A DNA stretch of 64,000 bases from Acidobacteriota bacterium (GTDB taxonomy: Bacteria; Acidobacteriota; Terriglobia; Bryobacterales; Bryobacteraceae). The number at the start of each line of letters is the position of its first letter. Within the stretch, counting starts at the first letter, position 1. Below are positions 17,287 to 24,683 of this stretch, in pieces. The translations under genes and the position numbers were made by a program. A model generated the notes under the pieces. The model was not told where the DNA came from, ran no database searches, and saw only the letters and a program-made list of their open reading frames with translations. Location: NCBI GenBank assembly GCA_017307505.1, contig JAFKEE010000017.1:186001-250000 (forward strand), read 5' to 3'.

Positions 17287-18318
17287 CTAGGGCGTGGGCA
17301 GAGGGGCGCCCCGAGAAAGGGTGCGCGGGTCGTCGAAGAGGGCTTTGTGGGCGTCGCCGGCGCGGCGGTCGAAGATATCAGACCAGCCCATGAACCAGAC
17401 CCAGCGCGGCTGGCTGTTGAGCACTTCGGCGGAGGGCGGCTGGCCCACCTCGCCGAGCGCCACGGGCTTGCCGGCGGCGAGGGCGACAAGGTCGTCGTAA
17501 TAGCTCTGCTTGAATTCGCCGTAGACGTCGGTGGCCAGTACATCGACGTATTGGAGGCCCGGGAAGAAGTCGTAGTAGGGGCTGGTGGCGCGGCCGGTGT
17601 GCGCGTTCTCGTTCCAGACCCAGATGAGGTTATCGAGGCGGTGGAAGTTTACCAGGCGCTCGTAGGTCATGCGGTAGAGGGCGATGTAGCCGGTCTCGCC
17701 TTTGCGGCCGCCCCACCAGAACCAGGTGCCGTTGTTCTCGTGATAGGGCCGCCAGAGGACAGGGATCTTCGCGTCGCGAAGCTTCTTCAGATGACCCGCC
17801 ACGACGTCGAGTTGGGCCAGCCAGCGGCGGTTGAGTTCGGTGCCGGGCGTAATGAGGGCCGCCCACTGGTCGTCGGTGAGTTTAGCCTGGACACTGCCGC
17901 GCCAGCCGCTGCCGGCGGAGACGGGCTCGTCGTCGATGGGGCGGACGGCATGCCACATGAGGGTGATGATGGAGCCGGCGGCGTACTGCTTCTTCGCTTC
18001 CTCGATCATGGCGTCGCGGCCGGCGATGGAGTCTTTGTCGTCGCCGCCGGTGAAGCCGAAGTCGGAGCCCCAGACATAGGGGTACTTGCCGACTTTCGCG
18101 GCGAGATGGTCGCTGTGCCGGGAGCGATGATTGGGGAAGTTGTGCTGGCCGGAGAGGATGGACTTGCCGGAGAGGGCGCAGAGGGTCCGCAGCAGGCTGC
18201 GCGCCTCCGGCGTGGCGTTCGGGTTGACGGGCTCACAGGGGGCCGGGACCGGCGAGAGCAGCGACGGCTGGGCAAAGGCGCTCATGGCCAGCAGGAGAGG
18301 GGCGGCGCGTTTCCACAT
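17287..18318 (-). CDS. Secreted glycoside hydrolase family 26 (beta-mannanase-like)
   Basis: The 343-residue protein has a signal peptide (MWKRAAPLLLAMSAFAQ) and a (beta/alpha)8 GH26 domain. Motifs include SGQHNFPNH, YVWGSDFGF, TLMWHAVRP, the acid/base region RPYHENNG with Glu184, WVWNENAH, and the nucleophile region VALGEVG with Glu290. GH26 enzymes mostly cleave beta-1,4-mannan, some beta-1,3-xylan or glucan. Length fits a single catalytic domain without a carbohydrate-binding module. It is a stand-alone gene upstream of which the ABC-F gene runs in the same direction. Confidence 0.93.
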   Translation of the reverse strand: MWKRAAPLLLAMSAFAQPSLLSPVPAPCEPVNPNATPEARSLLRTLCALSGKSILSGQHNFPNHRSRHSDHLAAKVGKYPYVWGSDFGFTGGDDKDSIAGRDAMIEEAKKQYAAGSIITLMWHAVRPIDDEPVSAGSGWRGSVQAKLTDDQWAALITPGTELNRRWLAQLDVVAGHLKKLRDAKIPVLWRPYHENNGTWFWWGGRKGETGYIALYRMTYERLVNFHRLDNLIWVWNENAHTGRATSPYYDFFPGLQYVDVLATDVYGEFKQSYYDDLVALAAGKPVALGEVGQPPSAEVLNSQPRWVWFMGWSDIFDRRAGDAHKALFDDPRTLSRGAPLPTP

Positions 18319-18347
18319 GTGGTTAGTCTCTGGGATACCACAGTGGA

Positions 18348-19982
18348 TCAGGAATGGATGCCCGGCGCTTCGTGGCCGGTGCGGGCTACGTACTCGATGT
18401 AGGAGCCGGGATAGATGTGGGGGTTGCGGTCGCTCTCGTCGCCGCTGAGCTCCAGGACGCGGGAGCCGAGGCCGCGCAGGAAGGTGCGGTCATGGGAGAC
18501 GAAGATCATGGTGCCTTCGAACTCCTTGAGGGCGTCGACGAGCATCTCTTTGGTGGCGAGGTCGAGGTGGTTGGTGGGCTCGTCGAGGACCAGGAAGTTT
18601 GGCGGATCGTAAAGCATGCGGGCCATGGCGAGGCGGGACTTCTCACCGCCGGAGAGGGCGCGGATGGGCTTCTCGACGTCGTCGCCGCTGAACTGGAAGG
18701 CCCCGGCGAGGGTGCGCAGGGAGCCGATGCCATCGAGGGGGAAGTCGCGCTGCAACTGCTCGAGGACGGTGAGGTCGTAGTCGAGCACGTCGAGGGACTG
18801 CTGAGCGAAGTAGCCCATCTTGAGGCTGGCTCCGAGGCGGACGGTGCCTTCGTCGGGCTGGAGGGCTCCGGCGATCATCTTAAGGAGCGTGGTCTTCCCC
18901 GCCCCGTTGCGGCCCATGACGGCCCAGCGTTCGCCGCGACGGACGGTGAAGTTGAGACCCTGGTAGATGGTCCGCGTGCCGTAGCTCTTGTGGAGATTCT
19001 CGATGACGGCGACCTGATCGCCGGAGCGCGGCGGGACGCGGAACTCGAACTTCACGACCTGGCGTTTCTTGGGGAGTTCGATGCGTTCGATCTTGTCGAG
19101 GGACTTGATGCGGCTCTGGACCTGGGCGGCTTTGGCGGCGTGGGTCTTGAAGCGTTCGATGAAGCGCTGCTGCTTGGCGAGCATGGCCTGCTGGCGGGTG
19201 AAGGCGGCCTGCTGGTTGGCCTCGCGGATGGCGCGCTCGCGTTCGTAGAAGTCGTAGTTGCCGGAATAAGAGACGATTTCGCCGGCGTCGATCTCGACGA
19301 TCTTGGTGACGATGCGGTTCATGAACTCGCGGTCGTGCGAGGTCATGAGGAGGGTGCCGGGGAGCGACTTGAGGAACTGTTCGAGCCAGATGATGGACTC
19401 GATGTCGAGGTGGTTGGTCGGCTCGTCCATGAGCAGGATGTCGGGCCGGCCCAGGAGGACGCGGGCGAGAGCGACGCGCATCTTCCAACCGCCGGAGAGG
19501 GCTCCGACATCGCCGTCGATCTGTTCTTCTGAGAAGCCGAGTCCGCTGAGGACTTCGCGGGCCTGGGCTTCGATGGTGTAGCCGCCGAGGTGCTCGTACT
19601 CTTCCTGGACCTCACCAAAGCGGGTGAGGATGCGTTCCATGTCGCCGGCCTGATCGGGGTCGCCGAGCGCGTGGTTGAGGGCTTCGAGTTCGTGGTGGAG
19701 GTCGCCGACGCGGCCGCTGCCGGCGATGGCCTCATCGAGGACGGAGCGGCCGTTCATCTCCTCGACGTCCTGGCGGAAGTAGCCGACGGTGAGCTTTTTG
19801 GGCACGGAGAGCTCGCCCTCGTCGGGGAACTCCTCGCCGACGATCATGCGGAAGAGAGTGGTTTTGCCGGAGCCGTTCGGACCGACGAGGCCGACCTTTT
19901 CGCCGGGGTTGAGCTGGTAGGATGCCTCAACGAAGATGAGTTGCTTGCCGTACTGTTTATTGACGTTGGAGAAAGAGATCAT
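18348..19982 (-). CDS. ABC-F family ATPase (ribosome-associated type)
   Basis: The 544 residues from MISFSNVNKQYG contain two ATP-binding cassettes. The first has GPNGSGKTT, signature LSGGWKMRVALARVLL and DILLMDEPTNHLD; the second has GRNGAGKTT, LSGGEKSRLAMARML and FLVLDEPTNHLD. Between them lies a charged helical linker (about KQQRFIERFKTHAAKAAQV) typical of ABC-F proteins, which lack membrane domains and act on the ribosome. The usual ABC-F start is at 19982, yet it has no clear ribosome binding site and the frame stays open upstream to 21086. The protein may thus be made as a 912-residue fusion, or from both starts. Confidence 0.93.
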   Translation of the reverse strand: MISFSNVNKQYGKQLIFVEASYQLNPGEKVGLVGPNGSGKTTLFRMIVGEEFPDEGELSVPKKLTVGYFRQDVEEMNGRSVLDEAIAGSGRVGDLHHELEALNHALGDPDQAGDMERILTRFGEVQEEYEHLGGYTIEAQAREVLSGLGFSEEQIDGDVGALSGGWKMRVALARVLLGRPDILLMDEPTNHLDIESIIWLEQFLKSLPGTLLMTSHDREFMNRIVTKIVEIDAGEIVSYSGNYDFYERERAIREANQQAAFTRQQAMLAKQQRFIERFKTHAAKAAQVQSRIKSLDKIERIELPKKRQVVKFEFRVPPRSGDQVAVIENLHKSYGTRTIYQGLNFTVRRGERWAVMGRNGAGKTTLLKMIAGALQPDEGTVRLGASLKMGYFAQQSLDVLDYDLTVLEQLQRDFPLDGIGSLRTLAGAFQFSGDDVEKPIRALSGGEKSRLAMARMLYDPPNFLVLDEPTNHLDLATKEMLVDALKEFEGTMIFVSHDRTFLRGLGSRVLELSGDESDRNPHIYPGSYIEYVARTGHEAPGIHS

Positions 19983-21086
19983 CGGGAACCAAAGGGGACA
20001 AACGCCGCCGGACGGCGGTGTCGCACGTTGAGGCAGTCTTCTTCCAGTGTACAAAGCGGGGTGGCGGTGCCGCGCGGGCCGGGTGGCGGCGGCGATGTCC
20101 GGGGCCCGGGGGATCGGGGCTGTGAAGCTGGGGCGCGGGTCCGGGCTCAGAGGTTGGGAGGGGGTGACGGGCGCAGGTTCCAGTGGCAGGAAAGGGGCCA
20201 GGCGGTGGTGGGTTTGTTCGGCACTGGAATCTGAAAGGGACTGCTGAGACGGAGGTTCTGGAGTGGGGGCGGCTGGGTCTCGGCGGTCCGGGCTGGGTGG
20301 GATTTGGCTGGGCCGTTGGGTTTGTTCGGCACTGGGATTTGAAAGCGACTGCGGAGGTGTAGGTTCTGGAGGGACGCCGGCTGGGTCTTGGGGGTCCGGG
20401 CGGGCTGGGCTCTCGTTGGGCAGTTGGGTTTGTTCGGCACTGGATTTGGTTTGGAGCGGTTCTGGGGCGAGAGGAGGAGTCAGGCCGGGTTCGTGGGTCG
20501 GCATGCTGCCGGCTTGCCCGTCTGAGTCTGGATGAGAGGCGGCGGCAGGGCCGGCGAGAGAGGTTCTTCCTTCGAGCGCGGCCGACAGGGCAAGGGTGCG
20601 CATGGCTGCGGCTTCGGCCGGCGTGCGAGGCGGATCGGGGTAATAGAAGCGGGCTATGGCCGTCTCGGCCTCGCGGGTGCGGGCCTGGATCCAGCCGTCA
20701 TAGCGGCGGAGCGATTCCAGGTAACTGCCCTGGCTTTTCACCCACTCGATGGCCTTTTCCTCGTTGCCACCGGCGTACTCGATGGCCGCGTTGAAGAGGG
20801 CTCGTTCCCGGGCCTCGAAGACCCGCAGGTGGCCCGCGAAGATCCACCAGTTGAAGACGAGTTTGCGAAGTTGGGGCTCCGCGATGGCGGCTGAGTTCTG
20901 GAGGGCCAGATTGCTGATGTGTTCTTCGAGGCGAGCGGAAAGCCGATGTTTGCGGGCGTAGGCGTGCGTCTTGCAGGCGTTCGCGGAGACCTTGCGTTTT
21001 CCTTCCACCGTCCGAGGACCGGTGGATTTCTGGGCGTTGGCACGATTCGCGGCCAGGCGCCGGGGGGAGAGAACGGTATTCGACAT
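19983..21086 (-). CDS. In-frame N-terminal extension of the ABC-F gene (helical domain plus Pro-rich repeats)
   Basis: These 368 codons begin MSNTVLSPRRLAANRANAQKS and continue without a stop into the ABC-F domain. Residues 1-160 are charged and helical, opening with ANRANAQKSTGPRT and GKRKVSANACKTHAYA. I recognise this as the N-terminus of a widespread acidobacterial hypothetical family usually encoded as a free-standing gene. Residues about 195-340 are a low-complexity Pro/Ser/Gln linker with a 36-residue tandem repeat (SAEQTQ). The last 25 residues look like translated leader sequence (PPSGGVCPLWFP), suggesting fusion by loss of a stop codon. The start has AGGCGG eight bases upstream, inside a terminator-like hairpin. 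Confidence 0.6.
20211..20440. repeat. 108-bp tandem repeat coding a Pro-rich linker
   Basis: The motif GGTTTGTTCGGCACTGG recurs at 20211, 20319 and 20427, an exact 108-base period with degenerate filler, giving two full units and a partial third. Read on the minus strand it codes for 36-residue repeats beginning SSAEQTQ or PSAEQTQ and rich in Pro. The period is a multiple of three, so expansion or contraction keeps the frame. Confidence 0.85.
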
Positions 21087-21112
21087 AAAAAAGCCGCCTG
21101 TTTGGGGCGGCT
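21087..21112 (-). terminator. Terminator-like hairpin with U-tract abutting a start codon
   Basis: On the minus strand AGCCGCC (21112-21106) pairs with GGCGGCT (21098-21092) over a seven-base loop, and TTTTTT (21092-21087) follows immediately, directly before the ATG at 21086. It has the full form of a Rho-independent terminator and also includes the only candidate ribosome binding site, so it could act as an attenuator. Confidence 0.7.
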
Positions 21113-21599
21113 GGCTGATACCAGTATGCGGGTGGGGCGTATCGTTGAGCCGTGGTGGATGAGGCTAAGTTATTGATTCTGTGCAGCTATAATTATTTCG
21201 AAGCCGTAAACTAAAATTTCTTAATGGTGCTTGAGACGGGGAATTGTGTGGCGCGGTGGAGAGGCGCATGGCTGGCAGGCATTCGCCGAGGGGGGTAGTG
21301 TCGGGCGCTTCAACGGAGGGGAATATTGCCGTAGGCCCAATTGGCGACCCGTCCCAGCGGCAGTTTTGGCTCCTTGAATGCGTACTTCGGGGTATGGCCC
21401 ACAGAGGGGAGAGTGAGGCAAGTTGTCGCTATGGTGCTGAATCCGAGGCGGTTACGAGACGGAGGGAGGATCCGCGAACGGCCGTATTTCGTGATTACGG
21501 ATGGCCTGCAGTGGTCTTTATTCGGCAGTAAAGCCCTATTTTTCAGTCTATTGGGCGAAGGTGCACGTCAGGCTGTTTGAATGAATAAGTAGGGGGCTT
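21113..21599. other. Non-coding region between the ABC-F extension and the insertion sequence
   Basis: No recognisable gene is seen. A locally AT-rich patch at about 21165-21230 (containing TATAATTATTTC) contrasts with the surroundings and is a plausible promoter region for the minus-strand gene. The rest, up to the IS, includes short open frames without recognisable domains. Confidence 0.5.
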
Positions 21600-21662
21600 T
21601 CTGCGGCAAAATGCTGAGACCGGCGTGAAGCTGGCTCAGAAACCGAAACGAGGAGAACCCCC

Positions 21663-22733
21663 ATGAATAGCTTGTACTATCTCGGCCTCGATGTGCACAA
21701 GAAGACTATCAGCTACTGCCTTAAACTTGGCGACGGCTCCATTGCCGCCGAGGGCACGGTGAGTACACAACGGAAGCCCATGGAGGCTTGGGTCAGCCGA
21801 CTGCCCACCCCTTGGTGTGGAGCTATGGAGGCAACTCTGTTTACGGGCTGGATCTACGACTTTTTGCTGCCTCATTCCGAGTCGCTTCAGGTCGCGCACC
21901 CTGCCATGCTCAAAGCGATTTCGGCTTCCAAGAAGAAGAACGACAAAATTGATGCCCGCAAGGTGGCGGACCTGCTGCGATGCAATCTGCTGCCAACTTG
22001 CTACATGGCGCCGCCGGAGTTACGGGAACTGCGCCGACTCCTGCGCTACCGGAGTTTGATGGTGCGCCAGGCGGTCCGCATGAAGAACAAGACGGCAGGT
22101 CTGCTGATGGATGTGGGAGCTGAGTACAACAAGGAAAAGCTGCATCAAACTGGCTATTTTCGCGATTTGCTGGAGACCGTCGAGCACGTACCCGATTCCG
22201 TGAAAGACCTGCTCAAGATCAGCCGCGGAGCCGCCGAGCTATTCGACGAGGCGCAGCGGCGCCTGGTACTGGGCCTTTTGCGCAATCCACTTCTCAAGCA
22301 ACGCGTCACGCGGCTGAGGAGCATCGGCGGAGTCGGCGAGATTCTGGCGCTGACCTGGGCCGTTGAGGTTGGGGAGCCTGACCGGTTCCCGTCGGTGGGG
22401 CATGCTCTGAGCTACTGTGGGCTGACCAGCGCGCAGTTCAGTTCGGCCGGCAAAGACCAGCGGGCTCCGATATCCAAACAACGCAACAAACATTTACAGA
22501 CGATTCTGATTGAAGCCGCCAAGGTGGCCCCACTGTGGAACCCGCAGCTCAAACTGGTGCACGAACGGGAACGAACCCGGGGCAATGCCAACCGAGCCAC
22601 GTTGGCCGTGGCTCGTAAACTGGTGGCCTACCTGTTGGCGGTGGATCGCAGCGGCCTGGAATTCCAGCCGCGCGCTATCGCTGAGAAAGAAACCGAACAC
22701 CTGGAGGAGCGGGCTGTAATGCCAGCGCAATAA
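21663..22733 (+). CDS. IS110-family transposase (DEDD recombinase)
   Basis: The 356-residue protein is full length and shows no frameshift. The N-terminal RuvC-like domain has a DEDD set: Asp10 in YLGLDVHKK, Glu56 in GAMEAT, and Asp94/Asp97 in KKNDKIDARK. The C-terminal transposase-20 domain contains IGGVGEILALTWAVEVGEP and SYCGLTSAQFSSAGK, with the serine region expected to attack DNA. GAGGAG lies nine bases before the ATG. These enzymes act with a bridge RNA encoded in the element. The intact frame suggests recent activity. Confidence 0.95.
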   Translation: MNSLYYLGLDVHKKTISYCLKLGDGSIAAEGTVSTQRKPMEAWVSRLPTPWCGAMEATLFTGWIYDFLLPHSESLQVAHPAMLKAISASKKKNDKIDARKVADLLRCNLLPTCYMAPPELRELRRLLRYRSLMVRQAVRMKNKTAGLLMDVGAEYNKEKLHQTGYFRDLLETVEHVPDSVKDLLKISRGAAELFDEAQRRLVLGLLRNPLLKQRVTRLRSIGGVGEILALTWAVEVGEPDRFPSVGHALSYCGLTSAQFSSAGKDQRAPISKQRNKHLQTILIEAAKVAPLWNPQLKLVHERERTRGNANRATLAVARKLVAYLLAVDRSGLEFQPRAIAEKETEHLEERAVMPAQ

Positions 22734-22744
22734 CACGCCTTGAA

Positions 22745-23045
22745 GAACGAACAAAGAATCTGCTGTTGATGAGAGCCAGCACCGGCCGTTCCTCCCGAAA
22801 CTAGGGACTGCGCAAAGGGCCGCAAGGCCCGGATGCGCCACACAGGCTGTTTGAGGCCGGCCGGTAGTCCAAACTTAAACTTCCGCGATGGTCCGAGAAG
22901 GGCACGGATGCGGCAAATGGATGTCTGACCACGCCGGCAATCGGCGGTGGTTCAACCTAAAGCTGGGGACGTCGGCAGGGGAGCGGGCAACACGAAAGAA
23001 GTTCCACCAACGGGAGCGCAGGGAAAGGTGTGTTTTCCCTTGACA
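22745..23045 (+). ncRNA. Candidate bridge (seek) RNA region of the IS110 element
   Basis: Three stem-loops are visible downstream of the transposase. At 22810-22838, GCGCA and TGCGC enclose GGGCC-GCAA-GGCCC with a GNRA-type tetraloop. At 22928-22951, a long stem of the form ACCACGCCG/CGGCGGTGGT has a single bulge. At 23020-23040, AGGGAAA pairs with TTTCCCT. The region has no gene and lies where IS1111-type elements encode their guide RNA. Boundaries, promoter and guide loops are not determined. Confidence 0.35.
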
Positions 23046-23077
23046 ACTACTTATCATGGATGTCCCCGTCCCCCGTC

Positions 23078-23361
23078 CCATGGAAGACGCATAGGTAGCC
23101 CGTCGCTGTCGCTCCGGGACTTGGTCCGCGGCTTCATCTCATTTGGCTGCCGCAGGGCCATGGGGACTCCATGGAGAGACACGGTGTGCCGTCGTTGGGC
23201 CTGAGTCCGGGTAGTCGACCAGGGGGTCGACTGCGGACCAGGGGTCCGCCCTACCAACGGGTTTGGCCATGAGGGTTTCATCCAGTTTGGCGCCCCGGTG
23301 GGGCATGGGGGCTCCATGGATGACGCGCCGGTAGCCCGTCGCTGTCGCTCCGGGACTTGGG
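23078..23361. repeat. Direct repeat of a 48-bp unit, 236 bp apart
   Basis: The 48-base stretch 23078-23125 (CCATGGAAGACGCATAGGTA, continuing through TAGCCCGTCGCTGTCGCTCC) recurs at 23314-23361 with only a few changes. The intervening sequence contains further GC-rich palindromes, so a degenerate 236-bp unit seems to have been duplicated and truncated. No coding content recognised. Confidence 0.8.
23197..23316. repeat. 120-bp interspersed repeat with twin hairpins, copy 1
   Basis: This 120-base stretch is closely matched by 26778-26897. It contains two adjacent palindromes: GTCGACC-aggg-GGTCGAC and GCGGACC-agg-GGTCCGC. Such repeats look like REP or MITE-type elements; similarity also extends about 50 bases further upstream in both copies. 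Confidence 0.85.
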
Positions 23362-23617
23362 TTGGGACGAGGGCTATACGGTCCGCAGGGCGCCCATGGG
23401 TCGAGGCGGGTGGCGCGGCGCGCGGGCAGCGAGGCCGTCATGAGTTCCACTGCCAACAGCAGCCGTATGACGCTGGTGCTGACCAGTTTTCCGGGCCCAG
23501 GGAACCTGGCTTTCCTCGGTTGCTTGCATTTCGCTCCTGCATTCGCTTTTGCAATCACGAGTGAGGCTCGCCGTCTCTGATAGAGTGACGGAGAAATCTG
23601 CGAGGTTCCGATCCGTC

Positions 23618-24670
23618 ATGAAAGCGCTACTGATTACCCTTTGCTTCGCTGTCACAGGATTTTGCCAGGTGAAGACTGAGGTTCCTCCCGTGGAACCTGC
23701 GGCCAAAGCGGTCACGGTCGAGAGGATTAAGATTCACGGCGCGGCGCTTGAAGGCAATCTCGAAGGCAATGCCGTCGACCGCGACGCGATTGTCTATCTG
23801 CCGCCCAGCTATTCCTCCAACAAGAAGAAGCGGTATCCGGTTGTTTACGCGCTTCACGGCTATAGCATTGGCGCGGAGCAGTGGTCCAAGGAGATCCATA
23901 CGCCACAGGTGATCGAGGGCGCCTTTGCCAAGGGCGCTCAGGAGATGATCGTCGTGCTGCCCGACTCCAAGACGGTCCACAACGGGTCGATGTATTCGAG
24001 TTCGGTCACCACCGGTGATTTTGAGCAGTACGTCGCGCGCGATGTGGTGCAGTACATCGACTCGCACTACAGAACCATCCCCAAACGCAGCAGCCGCGGT
24101 CTGGTGGGGCACTCCATGGGCGGCTATGGGGCCAGCCGGATCGGCATGAAGCACTCCGATGTGTTCGGGAGCTTGTACATCATGAGCCCGTGCTGCATGG
24201 CTGCGCGCGCCGGTGGGCCATCGAATCCGGCCATGGACAAGGCGCTCGAAGAGGTGAAGGTACCCGCTGACTCGGCGAAGCTGAACTTTGGCCTGCGGGC
24301 GCAGCTGGCCACGGCCGCGGCCTGGTCCCCGAATCCGAAGAACCCTCCTCTGTATCTCGATCTGCCGTCAAAAGACGGCGTACCGCAACCGAGCGTGCTC
24401 AACCGGTGGGCTGCGAATGCGCCGCTGGTGTTTGTCCATCAATACATCGGCAACCTGCGGCAGTATCGTGCCATCGCCATCGATGTTGGCGACCAGGACG
24501 GGCTCCGCGCGGGCGCCAAGGAACTGCACGAAATTCTGGATACCTACGGGATTGCCAACTCCTTTGAGATTTATTCCGGCACGCACACCAGCGCGGTCGC
24601 CGTCCGGTTTCAGAACTTCGTCATGCCGTTTTTCCACAAGCATCTGTGCGCAGGTGCCGGGTGTCAATGA
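23618..24670 (+). CDS. Secreted alpha/beta-hydrolase esterase (esterase D/CE1-like)
   Basis: The 350-residue protein starts MKALLITLCFAVTGFCQ, a signal peptide. An alpha/beta-hydrolase fold follows: YLPPSY, YPVVYALHGY, then VGHSMGGYGA with nucleophile Ser156, and a late Asp/His pair in DVGDQDGL and YSGTHTSA. The arrangement fits feruloyl or acetyl esterases and the tributyrin esterase FrmB/EstA group. The ATG at 23618 puts the signal sequence at the terminus; a start at 23549 is less likely, and no strong ribosome binding site is present. It is 13 bases upstream of a GH51 gene, so the two probably work together on arabinose-decorated polymers. Confidence 0.88.
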   Translation: MKALLITLCFAVTGFCQVKTEVPPVEPAAKAVTVERIKIHGAALEGNLEGNAVDRDAIVYLPPSYSSNKKKRYPVVYALHGYSIGAEQWSKEIHTPQVIEGAFAKGAQEMIVVLPDSKTVHNGSMYSSSVTTGDFEQYVARDVVQYIDSHYRTIPKRSSRGLVGHSMGGYGASRIGMKHSDVFGSLYIMSPCCMAARAGGPSNPAMDKALEEVKVPADSAKLNFGLRAQLATAAAWSPNPKNPPLYLDLPSKDGVPQPSVLNRWAANAPLVFVHQYIGNLRQYRAIAIDVGDQDGLRAGAKELHEILDTYGIANSFEIYSGTHTSAVAVRFQNFVMPFFHKHLCAGAGCQ

Positions 24671-24683
24671 GCAGGAGCCTCCC

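Larger units (their letters stand above)
21600..23075 (+). mobile_element. IS110-family insertion sequence (ends approximate)
   Basis: The element contains one intact transposase gene flanked by a short leader and about 340 bases of non-coding DNA downstream. IS110 elements lack conventional terminal inverted repeats, so the ends cannot be fixed by eye. The right end is placed near the sequence TGGATGTCCCCGTCCCC at about 23057-23073, where unique structured DNA gives way to a chromosomal repeat. Long 3' non-coding DNA resembles the IS1111 subgroup. Confidence 0.6.

Noticed and set aside
17096-17290. Small plus-strand frame ending HPSILKAGGARN
   Set aside because: The last 30 residues look protein-like, but no start site or family was recognised; possibly a decayed 3' end.
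24288-24683. N-terminal extension of the GH51 frame
   Set aside because: It overlaps the upstream esterase in another frame; the Tat signal and ribosome binding site place the start at 24684.
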